Source: Limanda limanda
Lineage: Eukaryota; Chordata; Actinopteri; Pleuronectiformes; Pleuronectidae
NCBI RefSeq assembly: GCF_963576545.1
Contig: NW_026870563.1
Coordinates: forward strand, 868,001-932,000
Length of the DNA: 64,000 bases
Reading direction: 5' to 3'
A program made the translations under genes and the position numbers. Shown here in pieces: positions 37,114 to 49,441 of the stretch (within the stretch, counting starts at the first letter, position 1; every line of letters begins with the position of its first letter). The notes under the pieces were generated by a model, which made no database searches, was not told where the DNA came from, and worked only from the letters and a program-made list of their open reading frames with translations.

Positions 37114-40100
37114 CAAGTAGGCTCTACCCCCACTAAATGGGGTAGCGCGCATCGATCGGTACCATCCTTGAGCTTCTCCGACTTTCGGAAGGGTTAGGGT
37201 TAGGGTTAGGGATGAAAGCACATAGGAGAAAGAGATATTCTTGAATAACTTTTTTTGTGAAGGTCGGAGAGACTTGGAAAGTGGTTGCATCTGGACTAAT
37301 TTGGGTCCTGCGGATCGATTGGTACCATCCCCGAGCTTGTACGACCTTCGGAAGAGGTCGACCGACGAAATTCCCCCAAATCTGAGGAGATATTCTTGAA
37401 TAACTTTTTTTGTGAAGGTCGGAGAGACTTGCAAGTAGGCTCTACCCCCACTAAATGGGGTTGCGCGCATCGATCGGTACCATCCTTGAGCTTCTCCGAC
37501 TTTCGGAAGGGTTAGGGTTAGGGTTAGGGATGAAAGCACATAGGAGAAAGAGATATTCTTGAATAACTTTTTTTGTGAAGGTCGGAGAGACTTGGAAAGT
37601 GGTTGCATCTGGACTAATTTGGGTCCTGCGGATCGATTGGTACCATCCCCGAGCTTGTACGACCTTCGGAAGAGGTCGACCGACGAAATTCCCCCAAATC
37701 TGAGGAGATATTCTTGAATAACTTTTTTTGTGAAGGTCGGAGAGACATGCAAGTAGGCTCTACCCCCACTAAATGGGGTAGCGCACATCGATCGGTACCA
37801 TCCTTGAGCTTCTCCGACTTTTGGAAGGGTTAGGGTTAGGGTTAGGGATGAAAGCACATAGGAGAAAGAGATATTCTTGAATAACTTTTTTTGTGAAGGT
37901 CGGAGAGACTTGCAAGTAGGCTCTACCCCCACTAAATGGGGTAGCGCGCATCGATCGGTACCATCCTTGAGCTTCTACGACTTTCGGAAGGGTTAGGGTT
38001 AGGGTTAGGGATGAAAGCACATAGGAGAAAGAGATATTCTTGAATAACTTTTTTTGTGAAGGTCGGAGAGACTTGCAAGTAGGCTCTACCCCCACTAAAT
38101 GGGGTAGCGCGCATCGATCGGTACCATCCTTGAGCTTCTCCGACTTTCGGAAGGGTTAGGGTTAGGGTTAGGGATGAAAGCACATAGGAGAAAGAGATAT
38201 TCTTGAATAACTTTTTTTGTGAAGGTCGGAGAGACTTGCAAGTAGGCTCTACCCCCACTAAATGGGGTTGCGCGCATCGATCGGTACCATCCTTGAGCTT
38301 CTCCGACTTTCGGAAGGGTTAGGGTTAGGGTTAGGGATGAAAGCACATAGGAGAAAGAGATATTCTTGAATAACTTTTTTTGTGAAGGTCGGAGAGACTT
38401 GGAAAGTGGTTGCATCTGGACTAATTTGGGTCCTGCGGATCGATTGGTACCATCCCCGAGCTTGTACGACCTTCGAAAGAGGTCGACCAACGAAATTCCC
38501 CCAAATCTGAGGAGATATTCTTGAATAACTTTTTTTGTGAAGGTCGGAGAGACATGCAAGTAGGCTCTACCCCCACTAAATGGGGTAGCGCGCATCGATC
38601 GGTACCATCCTTGAGCTTCTCCGACTTTTGGAAGGGTTAGGGTTAGGGTTAGGGATGAAAGCACATAGGAGAAAGAGATATTCTTGAATAACTTTTTTTG
38701 TGAAGGTCGGAGAGACTTGCAAGTAGGCTCTACCCCCACTAAATGGGGTAGCGCGCATCGATCGGTACCATCCTTGAGCTTCTACGACTTTCGGAAGGGT
38801 TAGGGTTAGGGTTAGGGATGAAAGCACATAGGAGAAAGAGATATTCTTGAATAACTTTTTTTGTGAAGGTCGGAGAGACATGCAAGTAGGCTCTACCCCC
38901 ACTAAATGGGGTAGCGCGCATCGATCGGTACTATCCTTGAGCTTCTCCGACTTTCGGAAGGGTTAGGGTTAGGGTTAGGGATGAAAGCACATAGGAGAAA
39001 GAGATATTCTTGAATAACTTTTTTTGTGAAGGTCGGAGAGACTTGGAAAGTGGTTGCATCTGGACTAATTTGGGTCCTGCGGATCGATTGGTACCATCCC
39101 CGAGCTTGTACGACCTTCGGAAGAGGTCGACCGACGAAATTCCCCCAAATCTGAGGAGATATTCTTGAATAACTTTTTTTGTGAAGGTCGGAGAGACTTG
39201 CAAGTAGGCTCTACCCCCACTAAATGGGGTAGCGCGCATCGATCGGTTCCATCCTTGAGCTTCTCCGACTTTCGGAAGGGTTAGGGTTAGGGTTAGGGAT
39301 GAAAGCACATAGGAGAAAGAGATATTCTTGAATAACTTTTTTTGTGAAGGTCGGAGAGACTTGCAAGTAGGCTCTACCCCCACTAAATGGGGTAGCGCGC
39401 ATCGATCGGTACCATCCTTGAGCTTCTCCGACTTTCGGAAGGGTTAGGGTTAGGGTTAGGGATGAAAGCACATAGGAGAAAGAGATATTCTTGAATAACT
39501 TTTTTTGTGAAGGTCGGAGAGACTTGCAAGTAGGCTCTACCCCCACTAAATGGGGTAGCGCGCATCGATCGGTACCATCCTTGAGCTTCTCCGACTTTCG
39601 GAAGGGTTAGGGTTAGGGTTAGGGATGAAAGCACATAGGAGAAAGAGATATTCTTGAATAACTTTTTTTGTGAAGGTCGGAGAGACTTGGAAAGTGGTTG
39701 CATCTGGACTAATTTGGGTCCTGCGGATCGATTGGTACCATCCCCGAGCTTGTACGACCTTCGGAAGAGGTCGACCGACGAAATTCCCCCAAATCTGAGG
39801 AGATATTCTTGAATAACTTTTTTTGTGAAGGTCGGAGAGACATGCAAGTAGGCTCTACCCCCACTAAATGGGGTAGCGCACATCGATCGGTACCATCCTT
39901 GAGCTTCTCCGACTTTTGGAAGGGTTAGGGTTAGGGTTAGGGATGAAAGCACATAGGAGAAAGAGATATTCTTGAATAACTTTTTTTGTGAAGGTCGGAG
40001 AGACTTGCAAGTAGGCTCTACCCCCACTAAATGGGGTAGCGCGCATCGATCGGTACCATCCTTGAGCTTCTACGACTTTCGGAAGGGTTAGGGTTAGGGT

Positions 40101-42414
40101 TAGGGATGAAAGCACATAGGAGAAAGAGATATTCTTGAATAACTTTTTTTGTGAAGGTCGGAGAGACTTGCAAGTAGGCTCTACCCCCACTAAATGGGGT
40201 AGCGCGCATCGATCGGTACCATCCTTGAGCTTCTCCGACTTTCGGAAGGGTTAGGGTTAGGGTTAGGGATGAAAGCACATAGGAGAAAGAGATATTCTTG
40301 AATAACTTTTTTTGTGAAGGTCGGAGAGACTTGCAAGTAGGCTCTACCCCCACTAAATGGGGTTGCGCGCATCGATCGGTACCATCCTTGAGCTTCTCCG
40401 ACTTTCGGAAGGGTTAGGGTTAGGGTTAGGGATGAAAGCACATAGGAGAAAGAGATATTCTTGAATAACTTTTTTTGTGAAGGTCGGAGAGACTTGGAAA
40501 GTGGTTGCATCTGGACTAATTTGGGTCCTGCGGATCGATTGGTACCATCCCCGAGCTTGTACGACCTTCGAAAGAGGTCGACCAACGAAATTCCCCCAAA
40601 TCTGAGGAGATATTCTTGAATAACTTTTTTTGTGAAGGTCGGAGAGACATGCAAGTAGGCTCTACCCCCACTAAATGGGGTAGCGCGCATCGATCGGTAC
40701 CATCCTTGAGCTTCTCCGACTTTTGGAAGGGTTAGGGTTAGGGTTAGGGATGAAAGCACATAGGAGAAAGAGATATTCTTGAATAACTTTTTTTGTGAAG
40801 GTCGGAGAGACTTGCAAGTAGGCTCTACCCCCACTAAATGGGGTAGCGCGCATCGATCGGTACCATCCTTGAGCTTCTACGACTTTCGGAAGGGTTAGGG
40901 TTAGGGTTAGGGATGAAAGCACATAGGAGAAAGAGATATTCTTGAATAACTTTTTTTGTGAAGGTCGGAGAGACATGCAAGTAGGCTCTACCCCCACTAA
41001 ATGGGGTAGCGCGCATCGATCGGTACTATCCTTGAGCTTCTCCGACTTTCGGAAGGGTTAGGGTTAGGGTTAGGGATGAAAGCACATAGGAGAAAGAGAT
41101 ATTCTTGAATAACTTTTTTTGTGAAGGTCGGAGAGACTTGGAAAGTGGTTGCATCTGGACTAATTTGGGTCCTGCGGATCGATTGGTACCATCCCCGAGC
41201 TTGTACGACCTTCGGAAGAGGTCGACCGACGAAATTCCCCCAAATCTGAGGAGATATTCTTGAATAACTTTTTTTGTGAAGGTCGGAGAGACTTGCAAGT
41301 AGGCTCTACCCCCACTAAATGGGGTAGCGCGCATCGATCGGTTCCATCCTTGAGCTTCTCCGACTTTCGGAAGGGTTAGGGTTAGGGTTAGGGATGAAAG
41401 CACATAGGAGAAAGAGATATTCTTGAATAACTTTTTTTGTGAAGGTCGGAGAGACTTGCAAGTAGGCTCTACCCCCACTAAATGGGGTAGCGCGCATCGA
41501 TCGGTACCATCCTTGAGCTTCTCCGACTTTCGGAAGGGTTAGGGTTAGGGTTAGGGATGAAAGCACATAGGAGAAAGAGATATTCTTGAATAACTTTTTT
41601 TGTGAAGGTCGGAGAGACTTGCAAGTAGGCTCTACCCCCACTAAATGGGGTAGCGCGCATCGATCGGTACCATCCTTGAGCTTCTCCGACTTTCGGAAGG
41701 GTTAGGGTTAGGGTTAGGGATGAAAGCACATAGGAGAAAGAGATATTCTTGAATAACTTTTTTTGTGAAGGTCGGAGAGACTTGGAAAGTGGTTGCATCT
41801 GGACTAATTTGGGTCCTGCGGATCGATTGGTACCATCCCCGAGCTTGTACGACCTTCGGAAGAGGTCGACCGACGAAATTCCCCCAAATCTGAGGAGATA
41901 TTCTTGAATAACTTTTTTTGTGAAGGTCGGAGAGACTTGCAAGTAGGCTTTACCCCCACTAAATGGGGTTGCGCGCATCGATCGGTACCATCCTTGAGCT
42001 TCTCCGACTTTCGGAAGGGTTAGGGTTAGGGTTAGGGATGAAAGCACATAGGAGAAAGAGATATTCTTGAATAACTTTTTTTGTGAAGGTCGGAGAGACT
42101 TGCAAGTAGGCTCTACCCCCACTAAATGGGGTAGCGCGCATCGATCGGTACCATCCTTGAGCTTCTCCGACTTTCGGAAGGGTTAGGGTTAGGGATGAAA
42201 GCACATAGGAGAAAGAGATATTCTTGAATAACTTTTTTTGTGAAGGTCGGAGAGACTTGGAAAGTGGTTGCATCTGGACTAATTTGGGTCCTGCGGATCG
42301 ATTGCTACCATCCCCGAGCTTGTACGACCTTCGGAAGAGGTCGACCGACGAAATTCCCCCAAATCTGAGGAGATATTCTTGAATAACTTTTTTTGTGAAG
42401 GTCGGAGAGACTTG
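36631..42414 (+). repeat. Array segment 6: 2095-bp duplication, first GGTTCC-marked units
   Basis: A units before each B: 4 (second short), 1, 4, 3, 3, 4, 3, 3, 2 (last short). The variant GGTTCC in place of GGTACC first appears here (39246, 41341) and then recurs to the right end of the window. GACATGC at the B-to-A junction and CTTTTGG mark a subset of A units. No gene is seen. Confidence 0.9.
37470..41933 (+). repeat. 2095-bp tandem duplication (A10B3)
   Basis: Two copies offset by 2095 bp, with markers CGAAAGAGG plus GACCAACG in one B (38474, 40569), GGTTCC (39246, 41341), GCGCACATC and GGTACTATCC. Similarity runs from about 37470 to 39838 against 39565 to 41933, so the copies overlap in the middle as expected of a tandem duplication. 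Confidence 0.92.
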
Positions 42415-44013
42415 CAAGTAGGCTCTACCCCCACTAAATGGGGTAGCGCGCATCGATCGGTACCATCTTTGAGCTTCTCCGACTTTCGGAAGGGTTAGGG
42501 TTAGGGTTAGGGATGAAAGCACATAGGAGAAAGAGATATTCTTGAATAACTTTTTTTTGAAGGTCGGAGAGACTTGGAAAGTGGTTGCATCTGGACTAAT
42601 TTGGGTCCTGCGGATCGATTGGTACCATCCCCGAGCTTGTACGACCTTCGGAAGAGGTCGACCGACGAAATTCCCCCAAATCTGAGGAGATATTCTTGAA
42701 TAACTTTTTTTGTGAAGGTCGGAGAGACTTGCAAGTAGGCTCTACCCCCACTAAATGGGGTAGCGCGCATCGATCGGTTCCATCCTTGAGCTTCTCCGAC
42801 TTTCGGAAGGGTTAGGGTTAGGGTTAGGGATGAAAGCACATAGGAGAAAGAGATATTCTTGAATAACTTTTTTTGTGAAGGTCGGAGAGACTTGCAAGTA
42901 GGCTCTACCCCCACTAAATGGGGTAGCGCGCATCGATCGATACCATCCTTGAGCTTCTCCGACTTTCGGAAGGGTTAGGGTTAGGGTTAGGGATGAAAGC
43001 ACATAGGAGAAAGAGATATTCTTGAATAACTTTTTTTGTGAAGGTCGGAGAGACTTGCAAGTAGGCTCTACCCCCACTAAATGGGGTAGCGCGCATCGAT
43101 CGGTACCATCCTTGAGCTTCTCCGACTTTCGGAAGGGTTAGGGTTAGGGTTAGGGATGAAAGCACATAGGAGAAAGAGATATTCTTGAATAACTTTTTTT
43201 GTGAAGGTCGGAGAGACTTGGAAAGTGGTTGCATCTGGACTAATTTGGGTCCTGCGGATCGATTGGTACCATCCCCGAGCTTGTACGACCTTCGGAAGAG
43301 GTCGACCGACGAAATTCCCCCAAATCTGAGGAGATATTCTTGAATAACTTTTTTTGTGAAGGTCGGAGAGACTTGCAAGTAGGCTCTACCCCCACTAAAT
43401 GGGGTTGCGCGCATCGATCGGTACCATCCTTGAGCTTCTCCGACTTTCGGAAGGGTTAGGGTTAGGGTTAGGGATGAAAGCACATAGGAGAAAGAGATAT
43501 TCTTGAATAACGTTTTTTGTGAAGGTCGGAGAGACTTGCAAGTAGGCTCTACCCCCACTAAATGGGGTAGCGCGCATCGATCGGTACCATCCTTGAGCTT
43601 CTCCGACTTTCGGAAGGGTTAGGGTTAGGGATGAAAGCACATAGGAGAAAGAGATATTCTTGAATAACTTTTTTTGTGAAGGTCGGAGAGACTTGGAAAG
43701 TGGTTGCATCTGGACTAATTTGGGTCCTGCGGATCGATTGGTACCATCCCAGAGCTTGTACGACCTTCGGAAGAGGTCGACCGACGAAATTCCCCCAAAT
43801 CTGAGGAGATATTCTTGAATAACTTTTTTTGTGAAGGTCGGAGAGACTTGCAAGTAGGCTCTACCCCCACTAAATGGGGTTGCGCGCATCGATCGGTACC
43901 ATCCTTGAGCTTCTCCGACTTTCGGAAGGGTTAGGGTTAGGGTTAGGGATGAAAGCACATAGGAGAAAGAGATATTCTTGAATAACTTTTTTTGTGAAGG
44001 TCGGAGAGACTTG

Positions 44014-44323
44014 GAAAGTGGTTGCATCTGGACTAATTTGGGTCCTGCGGATCGATTGGTACCATCCCCGAGCTTGTACGACCTTCGGAAGAGGTCGACC
44101 GACGAAATTCCCCCAAATCTGAGGAGATATTCTTGAATAACTTTTTTTGTGAAGGTCGGAGAGACTTGGAAAGTGGTTGCATCTGGACTAATTTGGGTCC
44201 TGTGGATCGATTGGTACCATCCCCGAGCTTGTACGACCTTCGGAAGAGGTCGACCGACGAAATTCCCCCAAATCTGAGGAGATATTCTTGAATAACTTTT
44301 TTTGTGAAGGTCGGAGAGACATG
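44014..44323 (+). repeat. B-B tandem pair (only one in the window)
   Basis: Two B monomers follow each other directly (44014-44168 and 44169-44323). Every other B in the window is followed by A. The second copy has CTGTGGATC instead of CTGCGGATC (C-to-T at 44203), and the following A has CTCCAAC at 44390, both CpG transitions. The pair probably arose by unequal exchange in the shared 45-bp core. Confidence 0.93.
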
Positions 44324-44649
44324 CAAGTAGGCTCTACCCCCACTAAATGGGGTAGCGCACATCGATCGGTACCATCCTTGAGCTTCTCCAACTTTTGGAA
44401 GGGTTAGGGTTAGGGTTAGGGATGAAAGCACATAGGAGAAAGAGATATTCTTGAATAACTTTTTTTGTGAAGGTCGGAGAGACTTGCAAGTAGGCTCTAC
44501 CCCCACTAAATGGGGTAGCGCGCATCGATCGGTACCATCCTTGAGCTTCTACGACTTTCGGAAGGGTTAGGGTTAGGGTTAGGGATGAAAGCACATAGGA
44601 GAAAGAGATATTCTTGAATAACTTTTTTTGTGAAGGTCGGAGAGACTTG

Positions 44650-47600
44650 CAAGTAGGCTCTACCCCCACTAAATGGGGTAGCGCGCATCGATCGGTACCA
44701 TCCTTGAGCTTCTCCGACTTTCGGAAGGGTTAGGGTTAGGGTTAGGGATGAAAGCACATAGGAGAAAGAGATATTCTTGAATAACTTTTTTTGTGAAGGT
44801 CGGAGAGACTTGCAAGTAGGCTCTACCCCCACTAAATGGGGTAGCGCGCATCGATCGGTACCATCCTTGAGCTTCTCCGACTTTCGGAAGGGTTAGGGTT
44901 AGGGTTAGGGATGAAAGCACATAGGAGAAAGAGATATTCTTGAATAACTTTTTTTGTGAAGGTCGGAGAGACTTGGAAAGTGGTTGCATCTGGACTAATT
45001 TGGGTCCTGCGGATCGATTGGTACCATCCCCGAGCTTGTACGACCTTCGGAAGAGGTCGACCGACGAAATTCCCCCAAATCTGAGGAGATATTCTTGAAT
45101 AACTTTTTTTGTGAAGGTCGGAGAGACTTGCAAGTAGGCTCTACCCCCACTAAATGGGGTTGCGCGCATCGATCGGTACCATCCTTGAGCTTCTCCGACT
45201 TTCGGAAGGGTTAGGGTTAGGGTTAGGGATGAAAGCACATAGGAGAAAGAGATATTCTTGAATAACTTTTTTTGTGAAGGTCGGAGAGACTTGGAAAGTG
45301 GTTGCATCTGGACTAATTTGGGTCCTGCGGATCGATTGGTACCATCCCCGAGCTTGTACGACCTTCGAAAGAGGTCGACCGACGAAATTCCCCCAAATCT
45401 GAGGAGATATTCTTGAATAACTTTTTTTGTGAAGGTCGGAGAGACATGCAAGTAGGCTCTACCCCCACTAAATGGGGTAGCGCGCATCGATCGGTACCAT
45501 CCTTGAGCTTCTCCGACTTTTGGAAGGGTTAGGGTTAGGGTTAGGGATGAAAGCACATAGGAGAAAGAGATATTCTTGAATAACTTTTTTTGTGAAGGTC
45601 GGAGAGACTTGCAAGTAGGCTCTACCCCCACTAAATGGGGAAGCGCGCATCGATCGGTACCATCCTTGAGCTTCTACGACTTTCGGAAGGGTTAGGGTTA
45701 GGGTTAGGGATGAAAGCACATAGGAGAAAGAGATATTCTTGAATAACTTTTTTTGTGAAGGTCGGAGAGACTTGCAAGTAGGCTCTACCCCCACTAAATG
45801 GGGTAGCGCGCATCGATCGGTACTATCCTTGAGCTTCTCCGACTTTCGGAAGGGTTAGGGTTAGGGTTAGGGATGAAAGCACATAGGAGAAAGAGATATT
45901 CTTGAATAACTTTTTTTGTGAAGGTCGGAGAGACTTGGAAAGTGGTTGCATCTGGACTAATTTGGGTCCTGCGGATCGATTGGTACCATCCCCGAGCTTG
46001 TACGACCTTCGGAAGAGGTCGACCGACGAAATTCCCCCAAATCTGAGGAGATATTCTTGAATAACTTTTTTTGTGAAGGTCGGAGAGACTTGCAAGTAGG
46101 CTCTACCCCCACTAAATGGGGTAGCGCGCATCGATCGGTTCCATCCTTGAGCTTCTCCGACTTTCGGAAGGGTTAGGGTTAGGGTTAGGGATGAAAGCAC
46201 ATAGGAGAAAGAGATATTCTTGAATAACTTTTTTTGTGAAGGTCGGAGAGACTTGCAAGTAGGCTCTACCCCCACTAAATGGGGTAGCGCGCATCGATCG
46301 GTACCATCCTTGAGCTTCTCCGACTTTCGGAAGGGTTAGGGTTAGGGTTAGGGATGAAAGCACATAGGAGAAAGAGATATTCTTGAATAACTTTTTTTGT
46401 GAAGGTCGGAGAGACTTGCAAGTAGGCTCTACCCCCACTAAATGGGGTAGCGCGCATCGATCGGTACCATCCTTGAGCTTCTCCGACTTTCGGAAGGGTT
46501 AGGGTTAGGGTTAGGGATGAAAGCACATAGGAGAAAGAGATATTCTTGAATAACTTTTTTTGTGAAGGTCGGAGAGACTTGGAAAGTGGTTGCATCTGGA
46601 CTAATTTGGGTCCTGCAGATCGATTGGTACCATCCCCGAGCTTGTACGACCTTCGGAAGAGGTCGACCGACGAAATTCCCCCAAATCTGAGGAGATATTC
46701 TTGAATAACTTTTTTTGTGAAGGTCGGAGAGACTTGCAAGTAGGCTCTACCCCCACTAAATGGGGTTGCGCGCATCGATCGGTACCATCCTTGAGCTTCT
46801 CCGACTTTCGGAAGGGTTAGGGTTAGGGTTAGGGATGAAAGCACATAGGAGAAAGAGATATTCTTGAATAACTTTTTTTGTGAAGGTCGGAGAGACTTGG
46901 AAAGTGGTTGCATCTGGACTAATTTGGGTCCTGCGGATCGATTGGTACCATCCCCGAGCTTGTACGACCTTCGAAAGAGGTCGACCGACGAAATTCCCCC
47001 AAATCTGAGGAGATATTCTTGAATAACTTTTTTTGTGAAGGTCGGAGAGACATGCAAGTAGGCTCTACCCCCACTAAATGGGGTAGCGCGCATCGATCGG
47101 TACCATCCTTGAGCTTCTCCGACTTTTGGAAGGGTTAGGGTTAGGGATGAAAGCACATAGGAGAAAGAGATATTCTTGAATAACTTTTTTTGTGAAGGTC
47201 GGAGAGACTTGCAAGTAGGCTCTACCCCCACTAAATGGGGATACGCGCATCGATCGGTACCATCCTTGAGCTTCTACGACTTTCGGAAGGGTTAGGGTTA
47301 GGGTTAGGGATGAAAGCACATAGGAGAAAGAGATATTCTTGAATAACTTTTTTTGTGAAGGTCGGAGAGACTTGCAAGTAGGCTCTACCCCCACTAAATG
47401 GGGTAGCGCGCATCGATCGGTACTATCCTTGAGCTTCTCCGACTTTCGGAAGGGTTAGGGTTAGGGTTAGGGATGAAAGCACATAGGAGAAAGAGATATT
47501 CTTGAATAACTTTTTTTGTGAAGGTCGGAGAGACTTGGAAAGTGGTTGCATCTGGACTAATTTGGGTCCTGCGGATCGATTGGTACCATCCCCGAGCTTG

Positions 47601-47855
47601 TACGACCTTCGGAAGAGGTCGACCGACGAAATTCCCCCAAATCTGAGGAGATATTCTTGAATAACTTTTTTTGTGAAGGTCGGAGAGACTTGCAAGTAGG
47701 CTCTACCCCCACTAAATGGGGTAGCGCGCATCGATCGGTTCCATCCTTGAGCTTCTCCGACTTTCGGAAGGGTTAGGGTTAGGGTTAGGGATGAAAGCAC
47801 ATAGGAGAAAGAGATATTCTTGAATAACTTTTTTTGTGAAGGTCGGAGAGACTTG
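44650..47855 (+). repeat. 1600/1606-bp tandem duplication
   Basis: Two copies, about 44650-46255 and 46256-47855. CGAAAGAGG in B recurs at 45365 and 46971 (1606 apart). The copies differ by one TTAGGG (short A near 47074) and by changes at one A entry, GGGGAAGCG near 45637 against GGGGATACG near 47237. The two entries differ from each other at adjacent bases, so this spot changed after the duplication. Confidence 0.87.
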
Positions 47856-49441
47856 CAAGTAGGCTCTACCCCCACTAAATGGGGTAGCGCGCATCGATCG
47901 GTACCATCCTTGAGCTTCTCCGACTTTCGGAAGGGTTAGGGTTAGGGTTAGGGATGAAAGCACATAGGAGAAAGAGATATTCTTGAATAACTTTTTTTGT
48001 GAAGGTCGGAGAGACTTGCAAGTAGGCTCTACCCCCACTAAATGGGGTAGCGCGCATCGATCGGTACCATCCTTGAGCTTCTCCGACTTTCGGAAGGGTT
48101 AGGGTTAGGGTTAGGGATGAAAGCACATAGGAGAAAGAGATATTCTTGAATAACTTTTTTTGTGAAGGTCGGAGAGACTTGGAAAGTGGTTGCATCTGGA
48201 CTAATTTGGGTCCTGCAGATCGATTGGTACCATCCCCGAGCTTGTACGACCTTCGGAAGAGGTCGACCGACGAAATTCCCCCAAATCTGAGGAGATATTC
48301 TTGAATAACTTTTTTTGTGAAGGTCGGAGAGACTTGCAAGTAGGCTCTACCCCCACTAAATGGGGTTGCGCGCATCGATCGGTACCATCCTTGAGCTTCT
48401 CCGACTTTCGGAAGGGTTAGGGTTAGGGTTAGGGATGAAAGCACATAGGAGAAAGAGATATTCTTGAATAACTTTTTTTGTGAAGGTCGGAGAGACTTGC
48501 AAGTAGGCTCTACCCCCACTAAATGGGGTAGCGCGCATCGATCGGTACCATCCTTGAGCTTCTCCGACTTTCGGAAGGGTTAGGGTTAGGGATGAAAGCA
48601 CATAGGAGAAAGAGATATTCTTGAATAACTTTTTTTGTGAAGGTCGGAGAGACTTGGAAAGTGGTTGCATCTGGACTAATTTGGGTCCTGCGGATCGATT
48701 GGTACCATCCCCGAGCTTGTACGACCTTCGGAAGAGGTCGACCGACGAAATTCCCCCAAATCTGAGGAGATATTCTTGAATAACTTTTTTTGTGAAGGTC
48801 GGAGAGACTTGCAAGTAGGCTCTACCCCCACTAAATGGGGTTGCGCGCATCGATCGGTACCATCCTTGAGCTTCTCCGACTTTCGGAAGGGTTAGGGTTA
48901 GGGTTAGGGATGAAAGCACATAGGAGAAAGAGATATTCTTGAATAACTTTTTTTGTGAAGGTCGGAGAGACTTGGAAAGTGGTTGCATCTGGACTAATTT
49001 GGGTCCTGCGGATCGATTGGTACCATCCCCGAGCTTGTATGACCTTCGGAAGAGGTCGACCGACGAAATTCCCCCAAATCTGAGGAGATATTCTTGAATA
49101 ACTTTTTTTGTGAAGGTCGGAGAGACTTGCAAGTAGGCTCTACCCCCACTAAATGGGGTAGCGCGCATCGATCGGTACCATCCTTGAGCTTCTCCGACTT
49201 TCGGAAGGGTTAGGGTTAGGGATGAAAGCACATAGGAGAAAGAGATATTCTTGAATAACTTTTTTTGTGAAGGTCGGAGAGACTTGGAAAGTGGTTGCAT
49301 CTGGACTAATTTGGGTCCTGCGGATCGATTGGTACCATCCCCGAGCTTGTACGACCTTCGGAAGAGGTCGACCGACGAAATTCCCCCAAATCTGAGGAGA
49401 TATTCTTGAATAACTTTTTTTGTGAAGGTCGGAGAGACTTG

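Larger units (their letters stand above)
42415..49441 (+). repeat. Array segment 7: mixed order, contains the only B-B pair
   Basis: A units before each B: 1, 3, 2 (last short), 1 (followed by two B), 4, 1, 3, 3, 1, 3 (first short), 3, 2 (last short), 1, 1 (short). A 1600/1606-bp duplication lies at about 44.65-47.86 kb. One B junction near 42.55 kb has lost a base in the poly-T region. No gene is seen. Confidence 0.9.
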
